DNA of 64,000 nucleotides, taken from NCBI GenBank assembly GCA_009193035.1, contig SWDT01000018.1:62001-126000 (forward strand), given 5' to 3'. Positions 11,301 to 23,318 of this stretch are shown here, one piece after another. The position numbers were made by a program, and so were the translations under genes. Each line of letters begins with the position of its first letter. The stretch's first letter is position 1. The notes under the pieces are model-generated. The model worked only from the letters and a program-made list of their open reading frames with translations, searched no databases and was not told where the DNA came from. The stretch is from Halicephalobus mephisto (taxonomy: Eukaryota; Nematoda; Chromadorea; Rhabditida; Panagrolaimidae).

Positions 11301-11432
11301 GGATATTCTCAAGATGGGTCTGCACTGCAAAGAACTTATACATCAGCTTTTGGAAATCGCACTCATGTTGGATTCACAATAGAAACACATGGAAAAGAAA
11401 CAATAGCTTCGCATTTTGCTCCCGAAATATAA
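8352..11432 (+). CDS. DUF4781-like membrane-associated protein, first gene of a probable operon
   Basis: There are four exons, 8352-8597, 8647-8845, 8898-10978 and 11031-11432, all joining in phase, for about 975 aa. The N-terminal ~150 residues are soluble. A hydrophobic zone follows at about residues 185-340 (segments such as MVGIVISLCQGVMMCIPG and WILIATSVLGLA), with GSKGEGTSREW between helices and then a long hydrophilic helical region. This order (hydrophobic pairs, a Ser-Arg-x-W loop, then a long charged tail) resembles metazoan DUF4781 proteins as I remember them; that match is inference. The C-terminal ~130 residues end in a compact His-containing part (THVGFTIETHGKETIASHF). No signal peptide is seen. 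It lies 145 bp upstream of the SecA-like gene on the same strand. The function is unknown. Confidence 0.7.
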
Positions 11433-11577
11433 ATTTTTAAAACAATATATCAGTATATATTCGAATTATTTTGACAAAAATAGTACTTTCATAATTCTGA
11501 TTAAGTTAATGAGTTTAATACTCAATTTTATTTCGAAATTTAATCCATAATTTTAATTTAGTTATACTTTTTTAGAA
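11433..11577 (+). promoter_or_regulatory. Short intercistronic gap with acceptor-like site (possible SL2-type operon junction)
   Basis: Only 145 bases separate the stop of the first gene from the ATG of the SecA-like gene. The gap ends TACTTTTTTAG directly before AAATG, an acceptor with a T-run placed at the start codon. In nematodes this spacing and placement is typical of operons resolved by spliced-leader trans-splicing. No strong AATAAA is visible in the gap. Confidence 0.5.
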
Positions 11578-14500
11578 ATGTACTCAGAAGAAGAGCTAAG
11601 GGTAAAGATAGAACGTGCTGTTCTAGAAGACCCATCTTTGACAAATCAAAAGCTCCAGGAAAAACTCTACGGCGATTTCGTAGATCAAGTACCAAAACCG
11701 ATAAAAGACTTGACCAGAAGACTTTTTTTCACCTCTCTCAAGATAGTTACCAGATTTGAAGGGAAATCCTTTATCGCAAGTCAACTTGAAAAAGGATCCA
11801 GTCAATTTATCAAAACTTTCTTGGAAAAAAAGAAAGAAGATAGAATTGAAAAAGCATTCAATAAGGAAATTTTCGACCGATTGAATGTTCTAATAGAAGA
11901 AGGAGAGGGAAAAAGCATAATTATAGAATTATGCAAATTGTTTAGCCGATTACGGGAAAAGTATGTTCCTAGTAAAGACGAAACATTATTCAGAAAAGAA
12001 TTCGTAGAATGGATTCAAAATGGAGAAGCAACTTTAGAACTCTACAATAGAGTTAGAAAATGGGCTTCCGATGGAGCAAAGCTGAAAGATTTCAAAACGA
12101 TTTCTTGGTCAAATCCATCTTCTCGCGATTCTAACTGGAAAAAAGTTATCAAAACCGCAAAAGATATAAAATCAGATGACTTTGTTGAAAAAGAAATATT
12201 AAAAAAGATTCTGGATGAATTGCTGAAAGAACCTAAATATGAAGTTAAAAAAAACAAAATAAAGATAGTTGGAAAAACAATTTTCCTTTCTGAATGGACA
12301 AGACGAATCCAAAGTGATTTGAAGACAAATTCAACTGTTGAAATCTTTGCACAAGATTGTTGTAACTTGGACAATTCTTCTATTATTTGGCATGGAACAA
12401 ATATTGTCATAGTCACAAATAAGATCACCGTATGGAATAAAGTTACCATTGATGTTTCTGGAAAAGAAAGTCAACAAGGAAAGTCTAAAGCTAAATCTTC
12501 AGATGATATAAGATATCCAGGAACCTCTGGGGAAGATGGAGTTCCTGGGGAATCTTCTGGAAATGTAACTATGTTCACAAAAGATTTTACAAATCCAGAA
12601 TTCTTAACAATTGTTGCCAAAGGGGGCAAAGGCCAAGATGGTCAAGATGGCGGAGATGGATGTGATGGAAAAGATGGAGTCGGAGTTACTCGACTAGAAA
12701 TTGAAAACATGATTTGCAGTGAGTTTTTGAGTTGTACGATCAATTTATACTGACAATCCAAACTTTTCAGATCTAAACAATTATTTCAAAACCTTTAATT
12801 ATCATAGAAACTTCCATCCCTCAGGATGGACAGAGCAGCAACGAAACATTGATGAATCAGGATGGTTATGCACATATGCTCGAAAAGTCTTCAAAGATAA
12901 CCATGGGAGAGTCATGACTTATTGCTACGGAACTTTCAAACAACGATGGCATTTCTTTTGCACTTATGATCTTTTCTTACTAATCAAAGGAACAGATGGA
13001 ACCTCAGGATCCCAAGGTGGAGAAAACGGGATCGGTGGCGAAGGAGGATATGCTGGTAAGGTTCTCGTTGCAGATCCGGAGACTGGGATTAATTTTCCGG
13101 TAAAAATTGTCTCTGAACAGGGAATTTGTGGAAAGAACGGGAAAGTTGGAAAAAGTGGCAAAATTGGAATCAATGGAAACGACATGGGACTGCTGACTTG
13201 TTCTTCTTTAAATCGATACTTTTATGGAGATAATACTAAGCAGCGTCTCATGTTTTCTTATCATTACGAGAGAGAGAATTACAGTAGATATGATGGATAT
13301 CTTGCATGGGAAAAAAATAAATCTGCTCCTTTTATTGGCTTCAGAACTGAGGAGTTGGATCAAACCTCCAGGAGAAAGCAAGAAGCAACCACAAGAACAA
13401 CAAGAACAGCAGCATCCAGAGCTGTTGCTAAAGAGACCATTATCAACGAAGATATTTTGAATGAAGCTGAAGAATTGTTCGAAGAGGAAAGTACTTTTCT
13501 GGCTGATGCCTGCGAGGATATCACAATGGATGAAGATGATGAAGAAGAAGAGGAGGAAGAAGAACAGGTCGCTGAAGAAGTTACAATTGTCAAAAACAGA
13601 GATTCTGACACAAATTTGAAATCCTTTACTCCAGATAGTGACAAGAAAGTTGGTTTGATAATTAGGAAATTTTCACTAATTTCTTATTTCAGCCTCGAAA
13701 ACAATATACTCCAGAAAGCTTTGTTAATTATGTCGAGAATTGTGGTTTCAATACAACTTTGTCTCAATCAACTCAGATATTATTTGATTATTTTACTTTG
13801 GAATTTTCCTCTGTTCATCAGCACTCTATCTGGAAACATATATTCAAACATAAAAAAAAGTTTTTAAGAGCTACAGAGAGTACAATTTCCCTACTTATCA
13901 TCGCTGCGATGCAAAACAAAGTTGTAAATGGAAAGTCTTTGGAAGAAATTAAAGATTTTGCTAAAGATCTACAACAGCGAAAGGAGTTGAAACTTCATAT
14001 GACAAATTCTCGAGAAACATCCGAAGATTATATTCATGAATTTGAGAAATGTAACGAAAGTCCAAATATGCAGTTGGATAAAACGCATAACTTTCTTCAT
14101 GGAATTAAGAAGTCACAGATACCTTCTGAATTAAAGGAATTTTTGAATCCAGAAGTAGTTGAAGAACATGTGTCAGCTTATTATAAATATTACAAAGATC
14201 TTCATGTCAAACTTGATGTATTTGAGAAGATTGTAGAGTTCCAAGAACAAATGAAAACTAAAATACAAATTATCGTTAAAGAACTCGAAAAATTCCGCGA
14301 TGACAGTGTCGAGTGGTATGATCCAGAAAGTTGTAATGAATATTTAAGAAATTTCAAAGAATATGGATTAACTAAAGTGGATTCTGACCAACATGAAGAA
14401 GAAATAGAACCAACAAACTTACAAACGGAATTCTGGAACCTTGTTTATTTAATTGTTTCTGAGCAAAAGAAATCCCTTGATGAAGCCATTGATCCTTTGA

Positions 14501-17500
14501 AGAAATTCGTCGAATCAGATGAAGATTTAAAAGCTAGATTCGGCGAGATTCCATTATTTGATAAAAACTTAGGAAAATTAAGAAGTATGGGATCAAAATT
14601 AACAAATTATTTTCGAAAAAAAGTTGAAATATCTTCTGAAGATATTGAGAATACTGTAAAACTAATCAGACTCTGGTTCCTTTTTGACTCTATTACAACA
14701 TTTAATTTAATTTTTGTCAACATTACAGCTCTAGAAAATGGTCAATCTATTGCTAAAGACAATATGCAATGTGTATCTACTTTGAAATCTAAGGTACTCG
14801 ATTTTAATAATTCCGAAGCCGAAGACCAGATGAAAGAAAAAGGTCTGGCTTCTCCTGGATTTCGCTATTTGATTCATCAACTAAATTCATTATCTATCAC
14901 AACTTACCAAACAACAAGTTTTCAAACAATAACAAGAATTGAAAACTATCAAAAAGAATCGAAAAATCACAAGATTTGGCTCGATGGAAATCAAGTACAT
15001 GGGATTGAAGTTGATGACGAGTTTAGAAAAGTAAAAAAATCTGAAAATGTTTGTCTAGAAAAATATTTTTCTTTAGTTAGTAACACCATCTCTAAATTAC
15101 CCAAAAATGATTTTAGTAACTCAAAAAATCAACGACGTTTTGCATCTTTCTTCAAAAACTTTTATCAACCAGTTATTGAAGCTATTGAAAGTTACATAGT
15201 TCTGGTTGAAGAAGACAAACTGATCAACGTTCTTTATTATCAATTTTATTTAGACGGCTGTCATCTCAGCTATCTAGAGCTACAATTCATTCTAGAAAGT
15301 GCTGCTTTATTAATTAAGTATTACCATGTTTCCCTCGATTGGATCCTTCTTCAGATTATTTCAACTCCTCAAAATAACCTTGTTGATCAATTTGTCTACA
15401 TTCGGCTTTGTTATTTCAATCAGAAAAAATTCACAAATAAGAAAATTCGAAGTGGCATTAGTCTCATTGGAAACAGTCGACTGAAAATTCTATTTGCTGT
15501 TAAATTACATGATTATCTCGAAACCGGAAAAAAGCGAATTTCTGAGGATTTTCTGTACAAACTTATTTTGATGCTACAACAGATGACCAGTGGAACAGAT
15601 CAACTTATCAAATACTCTTTGATTGATTGGGTAGATATTGCACAGAAACAGACTTTCAGTGAGATTGAATCACTATTGAAAGAATATGGATCTGTAGGCT
15701 ATTACTTAGGACTACTTGATACAAAAGGTTTCAAAAGACAAGAAGAGCTTCTACGAAACGCTCTTGACCACCTCAAGGTGATTCCAGAGACGTTTATTGG
15801 GATATTCACAAATTTCATCATCAACAGAGATGTCATTGCGAATGAAGAATATTTCGAGTGTATTGAGAAGCTATTTATTAATTTCAATAATCATCCAGAT
15901 TACAAAGGAAGTTCTGAAAGAGTTTTTGTTACTGATGAAGAAACACAAAAGAAACTGTTTGATTGGTTAAATAAGAATAGTGATTTAACTAGCGAAGATA
16001 GTATGCGTATAAGAAATATCCTTTTCCCTCAAAGTGATCGGACTATTGAGGATCTGAAAGAGTTAACTATAGGTCTTCATGATGTCGGAAGTAACGAAAA
16101 AGAAACGGAATGGAAAGAGAATATAAGAAAAGAAAAAACCGAGTACATTTGTAATCTCATTGCAAATGAAGGGGTAGACTCGAAAAATAGAAAATATACT
16201 TCTTCAAGCAAAAAAAATTACCAATGGCTAGAAAAGTACGACAAGGCGTTGTATAAAATTAAAAAGAAAAATCTCAGACCTACTCAAAAATTAGCCATCA
16301 TGTATGCTCTTGAAACAGATGGAGATCTACTCGAGCAGGTGAATACAGGAGAAGGCAAATCTTATATCATTGCTGGAATTGCTTGTATTCGTTGTAAGAC
16401 TGGTTATAAGTCGGTAGACATCATTACTAGTTCCCCAGTTTTGGCTAGAAGAGATGTTGAAGATATGAAGGATTTGTACAAAGAAATGAATGTTTCTGTT
16501 CATCATAATTGTGATGAGGATCTAGAATCTCGAAAAAAGGCTTACACCGCTGATGTTGTTTACGGAGATATGGCGAGATTTCAGAGGGATTATCTCCTTC
16601 ATACTTTCTATAAGAAACCTATTCTTGGAGACAGAACTAGAGCAGCAGTAATTGTCGATGAAGTTGATAATATGTGCTTAGATAATGGCAACAACATGCT
16701 CTACCTAAGTCATAACGTCCCAGGAATGAATTTACTCGATTCTTTATTAATGTTCATTCAAGAACAAGTTTTTGCTCCTATTTACAACGGAGAAAAAGTG
16801 GCAGAAGATGTTTTAAAAGAAAAATTTGATTCTAAAAAGATCAAAAATAGTATTCTCGAAGATATTTTTGGAGTCTTTACTGAAGCTGACTTAGCAAAAA
16901 TTGCGTCTGGATTTTCCAAAGATCACATAACTAAACTCTATGGAAAGCTAATTGAAAATCAAATTGTAGACTCGGAATCTTATGTCGAAATTTACAATAA
17001 TGATGAACTAAGCAAAATTGACAAAGCTTGGCCAACCGAGAGTGAAAGTCTTAAAAACGTTGTCAAATCTTGTTTTTCGATAATTTTCCACCGAAACAGA
17101 AGAATTGATCTTCCAAATTATCTTCGAACTTTTGTCAAACTTCATCTGGATACTTTCCTTGAAAACTGCAAGATTGCTTTCTTTATGAAACCAAATACAG
17201 AATACGTTGTTGATGTCGATAGAACTGGAATTGTAAGTTCTTGTGAACCTTTAGTTACAATCATTGATGGAAATACTGGAGCTGATTTGCCAACATCTCA
17301 ATGGAGCGGTGGATTGCATCAATTTTTGCAACTGAAACATGGCTGTCGATTATCTTCTATTACTTTAAAAGCAGTTTTTATCTCCAATGTCGCTTACTTA
17401 AAGGCATATGAAAAAATCAACGGACTTAGTGGAACATTGGGTTCAACCCATGAAAGTCAAACTCTCGTTGATCTCTATGAAATTGATTTGATCAAGATTC

Positions 17501-20500
17501 CAACAGCGAAACCAAAGTATTTCTGCGAACATATTCCTGTTATGGCCACAGATAAAACTGAATGGATCAAAAACATTTATGATGAAATATGCGATCAAGT
17601 TTCTGTTGGAAGAAGTACTCTGGTCATCTGTGAGAATATTGAGCAGTTAAATATGGTGGTCGTTGGACTTCAGAAGAATTTTGAAGAAAACGATTCATCT
17701 AGTAAATTAAAGGAATGCTTTAAAACAATGGTAACATATGAACGAGAACATGACAAATTTGCATATGAATCTAAAGAATTGGAACCTGGAAGACTCATTA
17801 TTGCCACAAATTTGGCTGGAAGAGGCACAGATATCAAATTGAGCGATGATGTCTTACACAGAGGAGGATTGCATGTGATTACAGCGTTTTTGCCCAGAAA
17901 CTGCAGAATTGAAGAACAAGCTTTTGGAAGAGCTGGGAGGTAAACTTTAATTTTTAATTTCTAAATAAAATTATGAATAAATTGATTTGCAAAAAATTAC
18001 AGATCTGGAAATCCCGGTTCTGCTCAAATAATTGGTCTCCAAACAGAGTCGGAGAATCCTCATATAAAACCTTCTATCTTCATGCTCAAGAATCTCAGAG
18101 ATAATGAGGAAGTTTATCGTCTCAAGCGATTGAAACAATACTACGAATTCCACACTGAAATAGAGGAAGAGTGTTTGAGGAAGTTCAAAAACCATTGTGA
18201 ACAGGCTCTTGGTGCCGTATCCAGTCAATTAAAAACTGCCGATTTTCTACCAACAGCTCGTCAAATCCAGTATTTCTCATTAATAGATCAATGGGCAATC
18301 TGGTTAGATTCCGTAAGTCCTCAAATTGAACAATGTTCTAAAAAACACGATGAAGATGCTAAGAGGGAAATAATTAATTCCGTCGACAAGTTTATCGAAA
18401 AACACCCTCTTGGAGATTATAAGGAATATTCAAAATGGCTAACTGCCCCCCAAGCGTTATTGAGTCTTGGTATTAACTTTATCCGTCATGAAGAAGGACT
18501 GGAAGTAGCAGACAGTATTTTCAATCGAGTAATTAAAGAAGAACCAGGATTCGCTGCAGAAGCGCATTACTATAAAGGAATTATTCGGACCACTAATTTC
18601 TCTGAAGCTGTTTCCCAAAAGTTGAATGAATTCACTTTTGCTGGAAATCGTTTATCGTCTAATTTAGAAGAAGCTAAAGAACATCTTATCAAAGCTAGAA
18701 CTCTATTCTTACTCAGGATTGAGAGAAGAGAAAGAGAAGCAAAGATCACTAGTCAACTTGTCGTCAAAGATGGTCTTCCAAAAGTTGAAACTTCTGGATT
18801 CTTGGAGCAACACAAAGGCATCACTCAAAATCTATACTTGATAATACAGAACATCGATTACCTTCTTGGAACTCCTTGTGAACCAAAGATGTTCATGCAA
18901 GGAAACATTACTGAAGAGCAGTCAAAGGAAATCTACAAATCCTTAGAATTGCAAGGAATAATCTCGCCTAATCTCATCACAACGTACCCGAGGGAGAAAT
19001 GGCAACTTGACATTATACAGAAAAAATATAAATTATCCAATAATCAAATTGATAAAGTCTTCACAAGAATCAACAAGGATCTAGCCAGAACATCTTACAA
19101 CGACTTTGTGGTTCTCGACAAACAAATTCTTTCTAAAAAAGTTCCATTGTCAATGAGAGGATCGTTTTGGGGCGAGATGGAAGCTATGAATGCATTTTAC
19201 AACATTCAAACAATCCTTGTCGTTAATAATAAAGTGAAAGAAACGCTTCCAAAATTCTTTGAAAAACTTCAAAAAGTCGACATTACTGCGGAAGAAAAAA
19301 CTTTATTCTTCATTAGGTTCTCCAACTCTACGTCTAAGGATGATGAAATGTATTACCTTAAAAACGTAGAAGATATTATTCAAGAAAATGACGGAATGAA
19401 AGATGAAGTAAACAGATTGATTGATTGTGGATACCTAAAACTAGATAAAATTGCAAAAGTAAATATTTTTGCCTTCAAAAAACTGGGATATTTCGATAGG
19501 TTCGATGGAGTAACGAAAAAAGATTTGACGCAGTATTTTAGAATTGAAAAGTCTTCTGCAGAATGGATCTTAGATGTATTAATTGAGAGAAGGATTTTAA
19601 TAGTTCAAAGTTTACTAATGAAGAAATTTGACCAAAAACATGAAATTTGGAACAAAATAAGTAACTTTATTGACTATGAAATTCAAATGGAACAGAATCC
19701 TGATTCTAAAATTAAAAAGAAAGAAAATCCTATGAAAGATCCATTTAAAAAACAATATGTCAATTTATTGGAACTTAGTAACAAAGATGATATTGTGAAC
19801 CTTACTCCTTCAGTTATTGCTTATCATTGTGGATTCCCTCTTGAATCTGAAATTGGAGAAAAACTCTTCCAGTATTTAGAAGACGAGAAAATCATCATTC
19901 CCTATAATTACGAAATCTATAGATTGGGAACAAAGATTGATCTTACGTGCTTGCCTTCTTGCATTGGTCTTCAGTTGGATGAATTCCTTTCTGACCGATT
20001 TGCTTTTACTTTTGCATTAGAAGGATTAGCTCATGCTGTAGACAAATTCATCGAAGGAGAACCAACGATTCTGGAAGTATTCCTACCAGAAAACCCGCTT
20101 ATTGATTTTGAACATGATTTAATATCTCATGGATTTGCAATGCATTCAAGAATTTTCACTGATGATGTTGAATGTATTGATTATGAAGATCTTGGAAATG
20201 AAGAAATTATCAAACAGATAGTGAATACAAATCGCTGTAAACTTTATGATCAAACAGATTATCACCTGAGGTTGAAGCCGTTTGGAGCACACGCTCTCGG
20301 TGAAGGCTTCGTTTTGAATTCAGACATGAGAAACATTATCGACAACGGAGTACAAGTTGTTCTTTCCTTAAATACCGAAAAAGATGCTTGGAGTTTGACT
20401 TCTCAAATATTCAGTATGGGGATGAAAGTTTTTAATGCAGTGAAGTCAGCAGTAAAAGTAGTCACAGACTTCTGCGGAGAAGTTGTTCACACAGTCAGTA

Positions 20501-22145
20501 AGTTTTTAATACATTGCAGTATTATTAAGCAAAGAAATTATATTTCATATTTTAGCCAAATGGATAAAAGATAACGTGAAAATTGTAAGCGACTGCACTT
20601 CTGCAACAACTAACTTCATTCGAGAGACGACTATGAAGTTTGCTCCGGAACTTGTTAAAGCTTACGATATAGCAAAAACCACAGTAATCAAAGCAGGTAT
20701 GAAAACCCTTGAAGCGGCAGAATGGGCTATTGATAAAGGCAAAAAAGCATTCAATTGGGTCGATAAAAACATTGTTGATCCAGTTTGGACAGAACTGAAA
20801 TCAGGAGCAAAGTGGATGTCGGATAAACTAGGATTAACAGATGTTTTGAAAGCAGTTGCAAAAAATGTTCAATATGTTTTTGGAAAGATTAACAGATTCT
20901 GTACTGCTATGGTAGAAAGTTACGAATATTACAATCAGTTGAGAACAGCGACAAGGAGAGCCGCATTAGAACAAAAGTTTGAAGTTAATGAGTATACAAT
21001 ATTAAACGCTTACCAAGAAAGAAAAATTGAACAAAAAAAAGAAGATGAAGAATTAGAAGAAATGAATGAGGTTAGTTTTTTTCAAATCCTAATACTAATG
21101 ATAATAGAATAATTTTTAGGAGATCGCAGAATATCTGAATGCGATAAGAGCGAAAATATGGAAAATATACGACCTATTAATCAAAATCAAACCCCCAAGA
21201 ATGAACAAAAACATATCCAAGAAATTATTATTGAACGTGTTTGAAAACGGTAGAGGAATGAAACGCTTCAAAACTGAAGTTAAAGATGTCTCTACAATCT
21301 TTGGTTGGATGATTCAGTCTCAATTTCACGGAATGCTGAATAAAGAACATGTCAAAATCAGTGTGAACGACTACAGTAAATCATTTGATGAAATTATAAA
21401 GTATTCCATAGAAACATTTTTCGAGGAATTGAAAGAACTTGTTTCTGATGCCGGCTATGAAAGTGAAGAAGAGGACATTGCAGAAGATTGGTTTGGTTTA
21501 TTCCACAAGTTACTCAAAGATCTCATTGGAGATATAATAGAAGATTCGTGTATTAATCCATCTAAAACAATTCTTCATGGACTTATCTCCAAAAAGGGGA
21601 ATTCTATCTTTATGGAATCTAACGAAGATGACAAAGCACTAAAAGAAGCTATCAACAGCTACGTCTTTGGAAATAAAATTCAATTGAAATCTTCTTTCCT
21701 CAAAAAGGAAGTAATTAAACTCATTTCTGATGGAATCGGAAGTCATCCTAACATCAACATGAAGCTTTTAAAACACTCAGTCAAATATGGTTATTCCTTG
21801 CCTTTAGCAGCCATGAAAAAAGTAGCTGATGCTCTTGACAACGCTGTAACAAAGACAGATTTTTACAAAGCTGGATTCACACTGATTGTTACTTCTGAAG
21901 GCAAAGAAGTAATCAATTACAAAACAAAACCTTCTGGAAAGATGACACTTCGTTTGGAAGCATATCAAGGTAATTTGTATCTTTGCCAACAAGATTTCCA
22001 AGAAAACACTGGATTACCTGGGGCAGAAGAAGGAAAACCGACTCCATTCGTTTTTGAAGCTTATATTAGCAAATTCAAACACCTTGCTAAAAAATTCGTC
22101 AAAAATGAGGAAACTATGAGAAATATGATACTTAAAGAGTTGTAA
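11578..22145 (+). CDS. Giant SecA-like DEAD motor protein (~3,433 aa)
   Basis: Six exons, 11578-12718, 12771-13648, 13693-17939, 18003-20497, 20556-21070 and 21120-22145, join in phase to about 3,433 aa. The order is: a helical N-terminus; Gly-rich collagen-like stretches near residues 314-368, 452-476 and 500-520; an acidic run near 635; a long helical region; then a SecA-type helicase at about 1535-2100. Visible motor signatures are GEGKS (Walker A, 1559-1563), the AYTADVVYG segment, DEVD (Walker B, 1662-1665), SGTLGST (about 1919), GRGTDI (2049-2054) and GRAGR (2085-2089), whose last codon is split by an intron. TPR-like helices follow (about 2230-2290), then about 1,100 unrecognised residues. 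Bacterial SecA is about 900 aa and drives preproteins through SecYEG; there is no such partner here, so substrate and role are unknown. Introns and base composition match its neighbours. An AATAAA lies at 22208-22213. Confidence 0.85.
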
Positions 22146-22381
22146 ACTGTATCTTCTATTAAATAGTAAATCGTATATTATGTATTATTTTTAAAAAACA
22201 TAGAGTAAATAAAGTCAGTTAAAAAAATGGTCTTATCAATCAGACTTTCCCTAAAACAGACAAAGATATATTTGGTTGATAACCTGACTACTGAAAAAGA
22301 CGGAATTTTCAATGATCACTCTCTTCTTTTCCGTTATCGTCATTTCAATAATTTTATTTCCTCCATATAATTGACGGGGAA

Positions 22382-23272
22382 ATGGAGAACAGAGATCTAG
22401 AAATAAATGAGTCCAATTTTATTGCTGAAAATACATCGAATAAAGATGAAAATATCCCGATGAAGAGGAAAGAAGGGATATCGTGAGTTTGAATTTCAAC
22501 TTAATGATAACCTGAATCTTTATTATGTTTTTTATTTAAATGTGTCTTCCAGATACTGGGCGGCATTTATGAATTTTTTCCGAACTTTACTCGGACCAGG
22601 TTGTCTCGCTCTCCCAGTTGCTGTAAAAAACGCTGGATGGTTGGCTTCCTTCATCCTTATTCCGATCCTTGGGTTTTTCAACGCCTACTGTATGGTCATG
22701 CTGGTCAATGCCGCTCAGTATCTCTCCAGAAAAAAAGGACAAGGTCCACTGGAGTTGGGTGAAGTCGCTGTTGATGCTTGTTCCAACAGCTTCCCGTTCA
22801 TGAAAAAGTACGGAAATGCCTTCAGGTCAGTAACTTTAGAATGTACTGTAATTTTAAAAAGTTTATAGACATGTTGTAAATGCATGTGTTATTGGACTGC
22901 AGATGGGGATAACCAGTGTCTATTACGTTTTTGTTTCTGTTCATTCGAAGGAGATCATCGAACAGTACACAGATATCAGGTTGTCAGACACAGTATACAT
23001 GTTAACATTGTTCGTTCCCTTTGTTCTGATCAATTGCCTGAGGACATTGAGAATAATTGCGTTCCTAAGTGGATTGGGGAACATTTTGATGTTTATCTCT
23101 TTGGTCGGCATCTTTCAAGTGAGTCTATACTAGTAATAGTAATAGTAATAGTAATAGTAATAGTAATAGTAATAGTAATAGTAATAGTAATAGTAATAGT
23201 AATAGTAATAGTAATAGTAATAGTAATAGTAATAGTAATGGTAATAGTAATAGTAATAGTAATAGTAATAGT

Positions 23273-23318
<46 letters not shown>

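Noticed and set aside
13360..13644. Ser-rich minus-strand frame
   Set aside because: It is the antisense of the acidic Glu/Asp run in the SecA-like gene.
11578..22145. Bacterial contamination as the source of the SecA motor
   Set aside because: Exons are separated by nematode-type introns with matching phases, base composition matches neighbours, and the protein is far longer than bacterial SecA. Contamination is therefore unlikely, although scaffold linkage was not tested.
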